Translations under genes and position numbers: made by a program | Shown here: one piece after another, positions 51,409 through 62,660 of the stretch | Layout of the letters: each line of letters begins with the position of its first letter | Position numbering within the stretch: the first letter of the stretch is position 1 | Notes under the pieces: model-generated | Seen by the model: the letters and a program-made list of their open reading frames with translations, nothing else | Databases searched by the model: none | What the model was told of the DNA's origin: nothing | Assembly: GCA_002077065.1 (NCBI GenBank) | Contig: NAJO01000009.1 | Span: forward strand, 682,001 to 746,000 | Direction of reading: 5' to 3' | DNA: 64,000 nt | Source: Cryoendolithus antarcticus | Taxonomy: Eukaryota > Ascomycota > Dothideomycetes > Cladosporiales > Cladosporiaceae

Positions 51409-53070
51409 TCAGCTCTCATCTTCAGGGTCGCCAATCTCAGTAAACCTCACCGCTCCCTCAGGCGGAAACCTCGCAAACAGCATAACCCCAAACGCAACCA
51501 GCGCAAAAGCCCCGTTCACCGCGAAAGTCAGGCCCGGCACGCCCTTCGCAGCAAATGCAGAAAATATCAAACCAAACAACCCCGTCGTACTCAGCCTAGC
51601 CAACATCTCCACTAGACTAATCGCACCCAACGCATCCGCGCGTCGCTCCGGCTCACACATCTGCAGTATCGTACCTTTTGCCGCGCTCCCAGCGCCAGCC
51701 GCCAAAGGAACGACTGCAGCGAAAAGGTACACGTGCCAGGGTTTGGTGATGAAAGTGGCCAGTGCTGTGATGACGCCGTCGGCGAAAAGCGAGAACTTGA
51801 TGTAGTGCAGGTCAAAGGCGAAGGACTCCTTAGGTTCATCAGTGGCGGAAGTCGGCGGGACGGGAGGCATGGGGGACGAATTTGTGTGAGGGGCAGGGAA
51901 CGAGGAGCGTAGGGTTTCAATGTCCTTGGCTGAGATCGTTGAGGAGCTGCGCTGGTGGCCCTTGGCTTGCTGCTTGCGATCATGTCTTGCGTCTAGCCAC
52001 TTGCGTCCCGTAGAGATGATGGCCGGGAAGGCGAGCGTAAGGAAGAGTCCACGAATGAGGCAGTTGATGCTGATCAGCCAGCCATTGTGGTTTGCGGTGA
52101 ATTGGAAAGCGTCCGTGGCGTACATCTGAAGGAGTACAGGGATGTAGCCTGTGGCCAGGATGCCGAGGAATACACCAACGCCGACAATGAGAGTGCCATA
52201 CTCGCGTTGAACTTTGCCAGAGGGCAGCTGCCACTTTCTGGGAACGAACATCTTCAGCGGATCGAAGAATGTCGATAGCGACTTTGACGTCTTAGCGGCG
52301 AGACTCTTATTCAAGGGCACGGAAGGCAAAGCAAGCAGGACGTAGAGAGTGCAGAGCAAGAACGCGCCGATAGCTACACGAAAAGGTGCGACTATGCCGC
52401 CAGCGTCGCTGATAATACCACCGAGTAAGAAGCCAATAGCTGTGCCGAACAGTGAGAACCCAGTAAGTCGTCCGAGGGTAGCAGTGCGCTCTGCAGGTTC
52501 GACCACTTCAGCAGCGAAAGAGTTGAGTGCAAGGAGGTAGCCTGCTGGTCCGCCCACCACGGTCAAGATCTGTGAGCATTGTATGATGATGATGCCGGGG
52601 GCGGCACCAGTCTCGACTCCAATTGTCTGGACGATCAGACGGACAGCAGGCCAAAACACAGTGATTAGTAGTGCCTTCTTGAGTCCCCAGACCTTGATTG
52701 TCCAGCCCGTGAAGAAGAGGTTGATGACGCCGAATAGCGTTGTTGAAGCACCGAGCAGTGCCACTGCTCGAGCGGTACTAGCCTCGATCGCGTGGTTCTG
52801 GCATCGCGGCAGGCCAGGACCGGGCTCGGGATGTGATTCGAAGTAATCGTCACAGGTCATGACGCCGAAGACGTAGATGAGTGGGACCTGTGTGATCCCA
52901 AACGACAATGAGACCAGGAATGCGGTGAACAGGACAAACCAGATGACGCTCTTCGGCCATATCCGTGGTGCTTCTGGTCTGTGACCGAGGAGGGGAGTGT
53001 CTTCTGAAGGTGCAACGGCGGTCATCGACGACGCCTTGGAGGGTGGCGAATTAGAGGTCTCGGTAGTCAT
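51409..53070 (-). CDS. Major facilitator superfamily transporter
   Basis: The 553-aa single-exon product has about twelve hydrophobic segments separated by a central cytoplasmic loop (about 355-410, basic and Ser/Thr-rich). The N-terminal 40 residues are polar. The loop between helices 1 and 2 is long and contains several Cys (TCDDYFESHPE...LPRCQNH), as in the SLC46/proton-coupled folate transporter group. The GRLTGFSLFGTAIGFLLGG segment is an MFS helix 5 type motif. The substrate is unknown. No gene cluster surrounds it, so drug efflux or nutrient uptake are both possible. It diverges from the CCDC124 gene. Confidence 0.87.
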   Translation of the reverse strand: MTTETSNSPPSKASSMTAVAPSEDTPLLGHRPEAPRIWPKSVIWFVLFTAFLVSLSFGITQVPLIYVFGVMTCDDYFESHPEPGPGLPRCQNHAIEASTARAVALLGASTTLFGVINLFFTGWTIKVWGLKKALLITVFWPAVRLIVQTIGVETGAAPGIIIIQCSQILTVVGGPAGYLLALNSFAAEVVEPAERTATLGRLTGFSLFGTAIGFLLGGIISDAGGIVAPFRVAIGAFLLCTLYVLLALPSVPLNKSLAAKTSKSLSTFFDPLKMFVPRKWQLPSGKVQREYGTLIVGVGVFLGILATGYIPVLLQMYATDAFQFTANHNGWLISINCLIRGLFLTLAFPAIISTGRKWLDARHDRKQQAKGHQRSSSTISAKDIETLRSSFPAPHTNSSPMPPVPPTSATDEPKESFAFDLHYIKFSLFADGVITALATFITKPWHVYLFAAVVPLAAGAGSAAKGTILQMCEPERRADALGAISLVEMLARLSTTGLFGLIFSAFAAKGVPGLTFAVNGAFALVAFGVMLFARFPPEGAVRFTEIGDPEDES

Positions 53071-53796
53071 GTCGAGTATCGAGGGTATATGTCAACTTTG
53101 TTGCTGCACTCTGTTAGGTAGAGTGTGATATGTGTAACTCCCCCAAGTGATAGTCGTTGGAAATGAGGGATATTCTGGGTCAACAATGCCCTCAGGAACG
53201 CTCGAGAGATACCAGGAAATACTGTATGGGCATGATCAACACTGCCGACGAAAAAGTTAAGGAGACGTCTCCATCTGTCGTTGGCATTGCATGGCAACAG
53301 CGACCACCGAAGTGGACTTTCTATCACTCAACAGCTTCCTCATTCGTAAGGCGCGAGTAGGGCAGCTCATTGCGTCAGGTCTGGTCGCTACGTCCGGCAT
53401 CGGGGCGACGCTTCGGGGCGTACATGCAGGGCAATCAATGAACATACAAATGCGTGGAGGCTGCGATGTGTTCTTAACAAGACATTGAATCGTTCGCGGA
53501 CCTGAACGGTGATGCAAGAGCATGTGGGAGCCACTGTTCAGAGATGCTGTAGTGTAGTTCGCAGCAGGCCTGGGGTGATCGAGGATGATGAGACGGCGAG
53601 CCGCAAAAGTTTGTCCCTTCACATGTAATGCAGCGCACGTGGGATGAAGTGGCACTCGATATGCAGACCACCCCCTAGCAGTATACCGTCCTCGGGCACC
53701 CTTAAGTCCATCATTCTTGTCGCCTCGGAACGCCATTGCATCACCATAGCCTAGTGTACATCTGTAATATTTAAGAGCAACCAAGTCTTCCTCACG
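53071..53796. promoter_or_regulatory. Divergent promoter region, MFS transporter / CCDC124
   Basis: These 726 bp serve as promoter space for both genes. A minus-strand frame at 53257-53850 overlaps the CCDC124 start and has no features. Nothing else is recognised. Confidence 0.5.
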
Positions 53797-54523
53797 ATGC
53801 CCAAGAAACAGGCGGGCGAAAACACCAAAAAGGCTGCAGGAAACGCCCAAAAAGCCGAATCAGCAGCCAACAAGAAAGCCGCCGAGAACGCAAAGAAGTC
53901 CGCTGCAGAAGCGCAAGAATGGGGCAAGGGCGCCAAGGACAGCAGTAAAGCGTATGCAGTACCCCAGATCACCACCCTCCTCGCAGCCCGTCTGACCACC
54001 CCACAGCGAAGCAGCAGCCTCCAAAGCCGCCGAAGCAGCCCGCAAGAAAGCCGAAAAGGACGCACTACTCAAGGAGGAAGAAGCCTCATTACCTTCGAAG
54101 CCAGCAAACAAGGGCAAGACTGCCCCTCCGAAACCCTCCCGCGGCCTCAACCTCGGCGCCATCGACTCCCTCGACCCCACCATCCCCGCCAAACCGACAG
54201 CCCTAAATGCCACAGGCATTGACAACGCCCTCGACGCTCTCTCGCTCACCTCCGCGCCCTCAACACAAGCCCTCGACCGGCATCCCGAGCGGCGCTTCAA
54301 AGCCGCCTACGCTGCGTTCGAGGAGCGGAGACTGGACGAGATGAAAGATGAGAAGGGCTTGCGGCGGAATCAGAAAGTCGAGCAAATTAGGAAGGAGTTT
54401 GAGAAGCATCCGGAGAATCCGTTTAATCAGGTCGGAGGGCGGTATGATATGAGTAAGGAGGAGATGAAGGAGGTGAAGGAGCAGATGAGGGCGGAGGTTG
54501 AGGGGAGGTTGGGTGGGGAGTGA
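53797..54523 (+). CDS. CCDC124/Lso2-type ribosome-associated protein
   Basis: Exons are 53797-53951 and 54007-54523, with a 55-nt intron; the product is 223 aa. The N-terminal 90 residues form a Lys/Ala-rich helix (MPKKQAGENTKKAAGNAQKA and ARKKAEKDALLKEEE), typical of ribosome-binding CCDC124 proteins. The C-terminus has the conserved block HPERRFKAAYAAFEERRL, then EFEKHPENPFNQVGGRYD. In yeast (Lso2) and humans this family binds idle 80S ribosomes and helps them restart after starvation; this role is transferred from the family. The N-terminal helix and C-terminal block place it securely. Confidence 0.88.
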
Positions 54524-55182
54524 GGTCAGCCGTGACGCGGGGGCACGATGACGCCAGGCGAAGACTCTGAGGAGCGGACTCGGCACCGCACTGTGGCCGT
54601 TGATTGAAAACTTGAGGGAGCGGGGGTTGAGATCTCGGAGCGCTGGGATGGCGATGCGGATGTTGCGCCACGTTCGACGTATTCGAGGCGCATTGGAGAA
54701 GAATCCTGCCAACCGTTCATGGAAGGCCGAGTCAAACAGACGAGTCGATCTGCCGATGGATTCGCGGACCACGGCTCATGCTCGAACGGACAGGCGACTT
54801 TCCAGCACGCGGAGTATGAGCCGCGATCCTACGAGTCGCAGCAGTGATGCGCTGAGTACACTCCGAGCAGCTCATGCGGCAGTGAACTCTATGAGGACGT
54901 CCATGTCTGGGCGCAGCGCCTAGAATCTGTACGTAGCCACGCCGTCACGAAAAGCAATATACAGAACGACCATTGATCTCAAACCGCCTAGCATCCAGTC
55001 TCACGTGGGTCTGGATCATACCGTCCGACTGTCTAGTCATTCATTGTCGATGCTACCAAGCTTCGATGCGAATCCCACCCATCCAACCATGTTCATTACA
55101 TCCACCTCACAACGATGCAGCCAAAGCCCCCGGCTCCCCTCTTCAGCCAATCCCCTCTTGTAGGCTTCCCTCCTCCCCCACA
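54524..55182. other. Convergent intergenic region
   Basis: These 659 bp lie between convergent 3' ends. A plus-strand frame at 54600-54923 is Arg/Ser-rich and lacks features; it is not called. Confidence 0.5.
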
Positions 55183-55609
55183 TCACGACAACTCACTCGC
55201 CACGCCCCTCCTCTCATATCGTCCCCCAAACACCCCCCTAATAGCCTCGTAATTCCTACCCCTGACCTCCCGCATATACTCGTCCTGGCTCTGCACCCCC
55301 AGTCCCGCCTGAGCGTGCAGCATACCCTCAGGCTGCTGGCGATGGAAATTCGAGTGGATCGCCCAGCCGACAAGCACAAAGCAGCCGCTGGCGGCGATGA
55401 TGATGGCTACGAAGGCCTGTGAATTGAGATTAGTAGGTAGGATCGAGGGGTGTGTCTCAAATGAGGGGAATCAAGCTGGGGAGGGGCTTTCGGAGAGAGG
55501 AGGGGAAGGGTAGTGAGTGGGTTTGGTGCTTGAGAATTGGCGCAGCGAGGTGCGATGAAAGGTGGGGAGGACGTACGGCGTCTGGGACTGCGAGGCCGGA
55601 CGAAGACAT
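55183..55609 (-). CDS. Small single-pass membrane protein
   Basis: Exons are 55577-55609 and 55183-55416, joined by a 160-nt GT-AG intron (phase 0); the product is 88 aa. The first exon supplies only MSSSGLAVPDA. The second begins with the hydrophobic helix AFVAIIIAASGCFVLVGWAI, followed by a polar C-terminal tail (about 58 residues) with charged repeats (DEYMREVRGRNYEAIRG). The topology is probably a membrane anchor with a cytosolic tail. I do not recognise the family. The model is supported by the clean splice sites and the matching frame. Confidence 0.7.
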
Positions 55610-56454
55610 GGTCGTTGTCGGAGCAGCTGTGACCGCGTCGCAATTGTGGAAAGCCCGTAGGGTTCGTGGACGTGTTCGTCTTTGGACAGCGAGAGTCAGG
55701 GCGGCGGTTCAGTCGCCGTTGCTCCCCTGTGGTGTAGGATCGGAAGTTGTCAGCGCCGTCGCTGTCGTGTCGTCGTTTCAAAAAATGTCGCGGACGAGGG
55801 AATATCAAATAGATTTTCTGGTGCTCCACTTCTTCGGCGATGTACTTGTGACGAGCGAGTGACTTGCTTCCGACGGTGAGGCAGTGGAGTAAGCGCTTGG
55901 GTCAGAAGGCGAGGATGAAAGTGAGCGAGTGTGGACATGAAGAGCAAGAAGAAGTATTCTCATCATCAAAGCATAGCCCACCTTCCTACCCACCCCATGC
56001 AAGCAACGTCCTGCCTGCCAAACAGACACGTGACCGAGCTCGTTCTCGGAGGCTCTTCGGGAGATAATCGCCATACAATATCGCTGGTGCCTCAGGAAGG
56101 AGCACGCTGTTGACGCAGCGAGCACGTGACCGAAGTTTTGCCGAGTGCGAGCTCTGGGCTTGGCAGGGGCGGTCGGTGCGCCAACTAGCAGGCATGAAGC
56201 TCCATGCTGACAGAGCAGGGACGTCGCAGCGGTATGCAGACGCGCGTTGTGTATAAGCGAGATCTGGTATGCCGTCCCTGACGGGGGATGGCAGTGGTAG
56301 CTGCCTCAGCTCTCTGCCTCCGGTGGACTGTGCCGTCTCAGAGAGCATTGGGAATATGTGTTGCAATGACCGCCAGGACTCAGTCACTCAGCCCGCCAGC
56401 TTGCGACTCAAAGCTTGAGCTGGCGTTCTGTCCACAAGCTGATGTCTTGCACAC
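55610..56454. other. Intergenic region, no gene seen
   Basis: These 845 bp contain the promoter of the small membrane protein and the 3' flank of the Zn2Cys6 regulator. No coding region was found. Confidence 0.5.
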
Positions 56455-58603
56455 TCACACAGTCCAAGCCGGCGGTCCCTCCATGAGCTCCATATCCGGC
56501 ACATCCAGATTCACAGCACTCGCCAGCATGTCCTCTGCCCGAAAGCGATCAGAGCCGATCGGCATGGTCGTCACGTACATGTGCCTATACCCCGTCGTGT
56601 CCGTGAAGTACCGCGTAGTCTTGACATAGAACTTCAGATCCCGATTGTTCTTCAAGATCCGGTAGTGATGCACTCGTAGTTCTTCCCGCGGCAAATGCGC
56701 ATCGAAGGCGGAGGGTAGAGGCGAGGGCAGAGACTCGTAAGGCATCGGCAAGCCGAGCTCGCGCTCCTCGAGCCAGATGATCGTTGCGGCGAGCTGGGCT
56801 GTGCAGATGGCACCCCATATGCCTTCCTTACTCGGTCCAGCGCGCAGGAGGTGGAGGGCTTCCCGCCGTAGTGAGGGTAGACGACAATTCATCGCGACGA
56901 AGTAGAGCGACGGGATAGCACCGGTCTCCATTGTGAGCTCCGATGCCTCTACCGAACGAGCGCGATTGTAGATCTTCGCATGATAGACAATCTCGCGAAA
57001 GTGATCGGTATAGCGATCGATGTTCATGCGATTCGCTTGCAGGCGTGTGGAGAGCCAAATAACGGAGACATGGTAGCTGAGCATGAGATTACTGATGACA
57101 TCGGCCTCGGTGGTGGCAAGACAGCTGAGAGTTCGAGTGAAGACGTGGTACCACTGCCGCAGCTGCGAAAGATGATAGTGTCGCTCCTCGTTCAAGACGT
57201 CGAAAACTGTTGGTGGTGTGACGCCAGGGGTGCCGTGGTCGTGTATGCCAGGTATGCACGGCAGACTTTCGTATACCCGCATGTTGCGAGCAAGATCCAT
57301 CCAGTCGCCGGGAGGTAGGCTTGGCGTGACTTCATATACTTGTTCGTTGCGGTCGGAGTCAGTCCCTTCCTCTCTCAGGCCGGCAGCGAGATCTCGGTAA
57401 GGGACGGCGTTCTCGTACGGTTGTTCTGGAGAGTCAGACTCCACTGGCGTGATGCGTTCAATCCATCGGCCATGACTTTCGCTGCATTGTCTGCTGATCG
57501 GGCCGTTCTGCTGAATGGTCCGATCAGCAATCAATGCCGTCGCCTTCAACGCGAAATGCTGGCTGTGTGCCATGATCTTGAAAAGCGTTGCCCTTGCATC
57601 AGTAACCGTGTCATACCGTTCCACATTAGACCAGTCCTCGGGTGTATCGTCGAGTATGTCCATCGCTTGGGCCTGTCCAAACGTCGAAGCCAGTACGCTG
57701 AGCCGGTTCAAACAGCTTTGGATGACTCTGACGAGCGGGTCTTTCATGTCGGCTGTCTTCAGCAATTCTGCGCACTGCTTACCCAGCGTCAAAGCAGACA
57801 ACAAGCTATCGCGGAAGATCTCGATGACCAGAAACAGGAAGCAGCTCAGCAGCGCCAGAGTAGTGTTCATTGCACCCGTCGATAGGCTCGTCTTGACGGC
57901 AGCGATAGCACGGTTGTAGTACATCAAGGCAGCGAGGTGCTGTTTGTCTGCATGGAATCGATGTTAGCCATGTCGCCCAGAGAGTCGAGACTTGGCATTC
58001 TGACAATGCCCAATAACGTGGAATCAGCACGTCGGGTAGTGATGCGACAGGGGGACGCACTCATGATTTCGTTGCCAAACGGATCTCCACAAGTGCGTGC
58101 CCGCAGCTTCTCCTCCCTCGTTGCATTTGGATCACTCTCAAGTTCGACAGCGAAGCGCTTGAGATACTGCGGGTGCCGATGCAAAGTTGCGATAGCTATG
58201 ATAGCGTTCAGAGCAAAGGGCTCATGGTGGCAGACTTGCAGCAATCGACTCGTCCAGAACTCCCGATCCAGCGAAGTGCCAGCTACTCGCGGTGCTGTGA
58301 AGCTGATGAAGTAATCAAGACTTGCCGTTCGCGTTGATCGAGCTTGAGCTGCGTCAGGGCTTCGCCGGGGTCGGAGATACCAGTGCTTGCCTCGTCCTGA
58401 GAGTCTGCATAGCCGCCACAAGCACGACCGGCATGTTGACAACGCTGACAGGACGGTCTCGTCTCATCGCATTTCTGCTTTCGACTTCGACAAGTGAGAC
58501 ATCCCACTCTCGACTTCTTGACTCCAAGACGGCCGTTAGATAGCCTGGCTCTCTTAAGGTTGGCAAGGGCAGCTGCCTTCCATGCCGGGTCGTCTCCGGC
58601 CAT
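56455..58603 (-). CDS. Zn2Cys6 transcription factor with an exceptionally short first intron
   Basis: This is a second zinc-cluster regulator. The six Cys lie in VGCLTCRSRKQKC and SCQRCQHAGRAC (about residues 34-62), preceded by basic residues. Exons are 58381-58603, 58061-58342 and 56455-57947, giving 665 aa. The second intron is normal (57948-58060, 113 nt). Between exons 1 and 2 the frame changes over a very short distance: a 38-nt intron (58343-58380, GTATCT...CTCAAG) or a 32-nt one (to 58349, ending GCAG) joins the frames. Both are shorter than nearly all fungal introns, so a frameshift is the alternative. The middle region has DREFWTSRLLQVCHHEPFALNAIIAIATLH, the usual fungal regulator domain. 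Targets are unknown. Confidence 0.75.
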
Positions 58604-59113
58604 GGTCAGCCTGTCTTGTCGTTTCGTGTGAGCTCCTCATGGCAGCACTTGTTCTGGATGCGTGTGCCGCGTTGGAGGCGGCATTGAGGCAACCTGAGGT
58701 CAAGAGAGGGAGTCGGGCGCCCACATGGTCCCGTTTGGCAATGCCGTGCTGAGTCATGTCGATCGTCGGCCAAGGTAATCCGCCTTGAGGCTTGCGGAGA
58801 GAAACTGGCATCGGCGTGTCGGCCAACTCTAAGCTCAGGTACAGCTGTGAACCGTTTCGTGCTAATACGGTGAAACCCTTCCATCATTGAAAGACATCAC
58901 AACGACTCATGATGACATGAGAACAGATCGATTGCATAGTCACGAGACTGCTTCTGTCTCACAACCATCTGACCGAGGATCGTCCAGCAGACCCTCACCC
59001 AGAACTCTGCGACAACCGCAACATCATCCCGACCAGGCGCACAAGCAACTACCTTACTCTCCGTCGCGGTCGATCACAGTACATTCCCTTATATACTTAC
59101 TACGCAGTATACG
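58604..59113. promoter_or_regulatory. Divergent promoter region, Zn2Cys6 regulator / Sds3-Dep1
   Basis: These 510 bp carry two promoters. TTATATACTTA lies at about 59090-59100, close to the Sds3/Dep1 ATG. No gene is seen. Confidence 0.45.
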
Positions 59114-60909
59114 ATGGCAATCCCTCACGCCGGCATGTCCGCGCGCGCCCTCCACTCCCCCTCCCCTCCCCACCAGTCCAAGCGCGACGTCCGCCGCTCG
59201 CGCATGGCTGAGCGTTTGGCTGCAATGTCGGCAAACTTCGCCGCCAACACCCAGCAGCACTACCGCGCGCAGCTGAATGCCGTACAGGTCGATATGAATC
59301 TGATCCTACGCGCCGACCCGTATGCTGGACTGCCGCTGGACGATGAGGTCCGAGGGCTGGTGGAGGACGTGGGCGGGCTCGGCGCGGGGATCACAGGAGA
59401 TGCAGAAAAGGATTACTGGGCATTGGCGGGGAAGAAGTACAGTGCGTTTGCGAGGGGAGTGAACGATACGTTGGAGGAACGGGATGCCGAGTTGACTGCG
59501 CTGCACGTAAGTGATCTTGAGATGAGCGAGGAAGAAGCAGTGCTGACGAGACGCGACAGAATGCCTACGAGTCTTCGATAGCGGAAGTGGAAAGAGTGAC
59601 AGCACAGCGATTGCATCAAGCAGAGGAAGAGCACAAAGCCTTGGCAAACACGATCCGACAACGTCTGATTACGACGATCAGTAAGAGACGAACAAATCTG
59701 CTGCGGGACAAAGAGCAGCTTGACATCGCCGACAGCAGCGCGCTACTTCTCCACCCAAGCCAATTTAGCTTGAACAATCCAGGTTCACCAGGCTATCACA
59801 ACGGCCAGAACCGCAAGACTCGACATCTCCGCCATCATCGCGCCGTCAGCCCGGCTGCTGGGACTGAAGACGGGCCCAACAACGGCAAGCGCCGCCGCAA
59901 GAATGGCGAGGACGACGGCAACGAGTCTCCCGCACCCAACATCCGCCCGCCGCCTGACAACCTCGGAGGCGGTCGTAGTCCCTTCAAGGATGCTCGCGAG
60001 AAGAACACCTACATTCAGTTCGAAGCTCCAGCCTACAGTCTCGAGCGCCTCTTCACCGAGAAAGAATTAGCAATGGCCACAGATACCGCCAAGCTAGCCA
60101 CCCATCGCTACTTTCACCACCCTCCACCACCTCAGAGCGACAGCAGCACGCAACTGGCCACCAATCTTCCATCTGAAGTCGGCTCACTCGCCGCTGGACC
60201 AGATGCCGCAGATGAGAATCCAGGCACGCCCGCCGCAGCGGTAGAGATGGAGCGCACAACATCCTCTGTCCTCACCCGTGGCACTTTACGCGCAAACCCT
60301 CTCGCAGCGCTCTCAGATCTCGCGACCGCAGCCGCCGCCGCACAAGGCCCTATCAGCACAGATAATCCCTTTGCGCCAGTGATACCAAACTACCACGCCG
60401 TGACTCGCAGCGAGAAGACTGGTGCGCCGCCGCCTTTGGCCATCAACTCCATGGACGCCGAGAACGACTTCGATATGATGCGCCGCGGACCCTCAGATCC
60501 TGCGGACGAATTCGCAGATCAAGGAAGCGATACAGAGATGGCCGATCAGCCGCCTCGTCGACCTGGATCCGCGGCGGAGATGCGTCGGACTCTCCTGCTT
60601 CAAGCTTTGTCCTCGACTCCCATCGCGGGCCCTCCGTTGCGAATCCCGAATCTGGAGACCGGCCCCGCAAGGATTGGCAAGGGCGTTGATCGGCTGGCTA
60701 CGACAGGATTCGCGCCGCTGGCCAGCGTGCTGGAGCAGAGGGGCCGAATGACGCAGATTGGCGCAGGTCTGGCTGTGAACGGCATAAGCAGATTAGGAGG
60801 TGAGGGCATGAGTCGTACGACCAGCGCGCAAGGGAGTGAGATGGGCGGCGCAGCAAATGGTGGCTTTGGAGGTGAGATCAGGAGAGGCGCCTTCGCCGGC
60901 CGACGATGA
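59114..60909 (+). CDS. Sds3/Dep1-like subunit of the Rpd3L histone deacetylase complex
   Basis: Sds3-type proteins anchor the large Rpd3 deacetylase complex and are needed for repression. Exons are 59114-59506 and 59560-60909, with a 53-nt phase-0 intron; the product is 580 aa. The Sds3-like domain is N-terminal: RRSRMAERLAAMSANFAANTQQHY, LILRADPYAGLPL, then after the intron AYESSIAEVERVTAQRLHQAEEE and IRQRLITTISKRRTNLLRDKEQLDIADSSALLLHP, a coiled-coil region. The remainder is a Ser/Pro/Ala-rich, basic tail with a likely nuclear signal (NGKRRRKNG). Whether it is the Sds3 or Dep1 orthologue cannot be settled here. Confidence 0.85.
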
Positions 60910-61403
60910 GGACGTGTATGAGTGTTAATGCGGCCGTCTTTGATGCTTCGGAGATGCTCTCGGAATGATAGTCAACTCGGCCGTCTTAGACCCCGATGGA
61001 TGCCTTGGCGAACTCTCGTGACTTTTGCCGCTTTGAGGCTGGATGTGGGGAAAATGTCTCCGGAGTTAAACGTTCCCTCGCTCTGAATGGTCGGTTCGTA
61101 AGCAGCGACACGTTTTACACAGACAATACGACGCCAGGTTAGCATGGCCTCACATGTTTGGGCCATATGATGGAGCTTCCTCAAAGTATGCATCAGCCAC
61201 GATGTGCCTACTTTCTGTCCAGGCTTCGGCGATAAGCGCCAATGGTCGGCCGATGGAGGACCAAGAGGCATATATAATACTGCAATGGCTACTAGAATAC
61301 GAAGCAGTCCTCACCAATAGCAACTCTGGCGTCGCAATACCTTCGCCGTCCAATCCTAGCCTTCACATCGTTCTCCCGTCTCACAACACTGCCCGTTCGA
61401 ACC
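60910..61403. promoter_or_regulatory. Promoter region of the NmrA-like gene
   Basis: These 494 bp lie between two plus-strand genes. TATATAAT at about 61270-61277 is a plausible TATA box, about 130 bp before the ATG at 61404. No gene is seen. Confidence 0.45.
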
Positions 61404-62450
61404 ATGTCTGCCCGCTTCGCGTCAGACCAGCCATCCGGCCTCTCAAACCACATCAAGAATGTCGCCATAGTCGGCGTACGTCTAGGAACTATCACCCAAG
61501 TAATCGCGCACTAACAACCTCCTCCCCAGGCCACAGGTAGAATCGGCACCCACATCACGCGCACCCTCCTCGCCACCGGCGCCCACAAAATCACAGCCCT
61601 AACACGCCCCTCCTCCTCCCCCCTCCCCGCGGACGTGACCAGGAAAGAAATCGACTACACCGTCCCCTCTACCCTGACCTCCGCCCTCCAAAACCAGGAC
61701 TTCCTCATCATCTCCCTCTCCGCCACCGCGCCCCGAGACGCGCAGACCAAACTCATTGCTGCGGCGGCAGAAGCGGGCGTGAAATGGATCATGCCGTCTG
61801 AATACGGCACCGATGTGGCCGCGCGGCCGGATGTGGGTCAAGACATCCTCCTCGGGCCCGGTATGCTGGCCGCGAGGAAGCAGATTGTAGACGCGGGGAT
61901 GAGTTTCGTGGGCGTGGCGTGTGGACCGTGGTATGAGTTTTCGCTTAGTGAAGGGGAGAGAAGTTTCGGCTTTGAGCTGAAGCAGAGGAGGGTGACGTTT
62001 TATGATCGCGGGGAGACGAAGATTACGACGAGCACGTGGCCGCTTTGTGGGGAGGCTGTTGCGAAGTTGCTGAGTCTGCCTATCCTGCCGGAAGGTGCTA
62101 GCGATGAGCAGCCAACGCTCTCGCGCTGGCGGAACCAGAGTCTCCGCATCGGCAGCTTCTTCATCAGCCAGAGGGAGATGTTCGACAGTGTGCTGCGCGT
62201 TACTGGCACCAAGGAGGAGGACTGGGAAGTGCAGTATGAGGACGTGGGAGAGCGGTATGAGAGGGCGATGAAGGGCGTGCGGGAGGGGAACATGGCGTTA
62301 TTTGGGGTCATGTTGTATGCGCGGGTTATGAGGGGGGATGGGGCGTCGGATCTGGAACAGGGGAAGGCGAATGCGGTGTTGGGGCTGGGGGAGGAGAGTC
62401 TGGATAAGATGACGAAGGTTGCCGTGGCGATGGCAAAGGAGAAGCAGTAG
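61404..62450 (+). CDS. NmrA-like / isoflavone reductase-type NAD(P)-binding protein
   Basis: Exons are 61404-61475 and 61530-62450, with a 54-nt intron; the product is 330 aa. The intron falls inside the nucleotide-binding motif, so the ATG and the first Gly (VAIVG) are in exon 1 and ATGRIG in exon 2. The joined GxxGxxG Rossmann motif and the later WIMPSEYGTD are typical of the NmrA/isoflavone-reductase-like branch of atypical short-chain dehydrogenases. No strict YxxxK catalytic pair is evident. Members either reduce small aromatic compounds or act as NADP sensors. Its 3' end faces the histidine phosphatase gene. Confidence 0.85.
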
Positions 62451-62611
62451 AATGGGTGAGCTCACCTAATTTACAAGAGCGTGTTTGCACTGAGCGGCGG
62501 GCTCATTAATTCGAGGATCTTATTCGCTCGTACCCTCCGCCCGCGAGGATGCGTAAGCTGCTCAATCATCGTTCTTGTACCCATTCCATCGTCAATTAAC
62601 CTGATGTCCTT

Positions 62612-62635
62612 CCCGTGCACACATATGTGTGCACG
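62612..62635. repeat. Perfect 24-bp palindrome between convergent genes
   Basis: CCGTGCACACAT is followed directly by its exact reverse complement. It lies in the 210-bp gap between two convergent genes, 161 bp after the NmrA-like stop and 25 bp before the phosphatase stop. It could form a hairpin at both RNA 3' ends or bind a dimeric protein. Confidence 0.75.
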
Positions 62636-62660
62636 GTAGCCCTCACGAAAACATAACAGT

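Noticed and set aside
53257..53850. Minus-strand open frame of 197 codons
   Set aside because: It overlaps the start of the CCDC124 gene and has no recognisable segment.
54260..54772. Minus-strand open frame of 170 codons rich in Leu and Pro
   Set aside because: It is the complement of the Lys/Glu-rich CCDC124 end, so the composition is an artefact.
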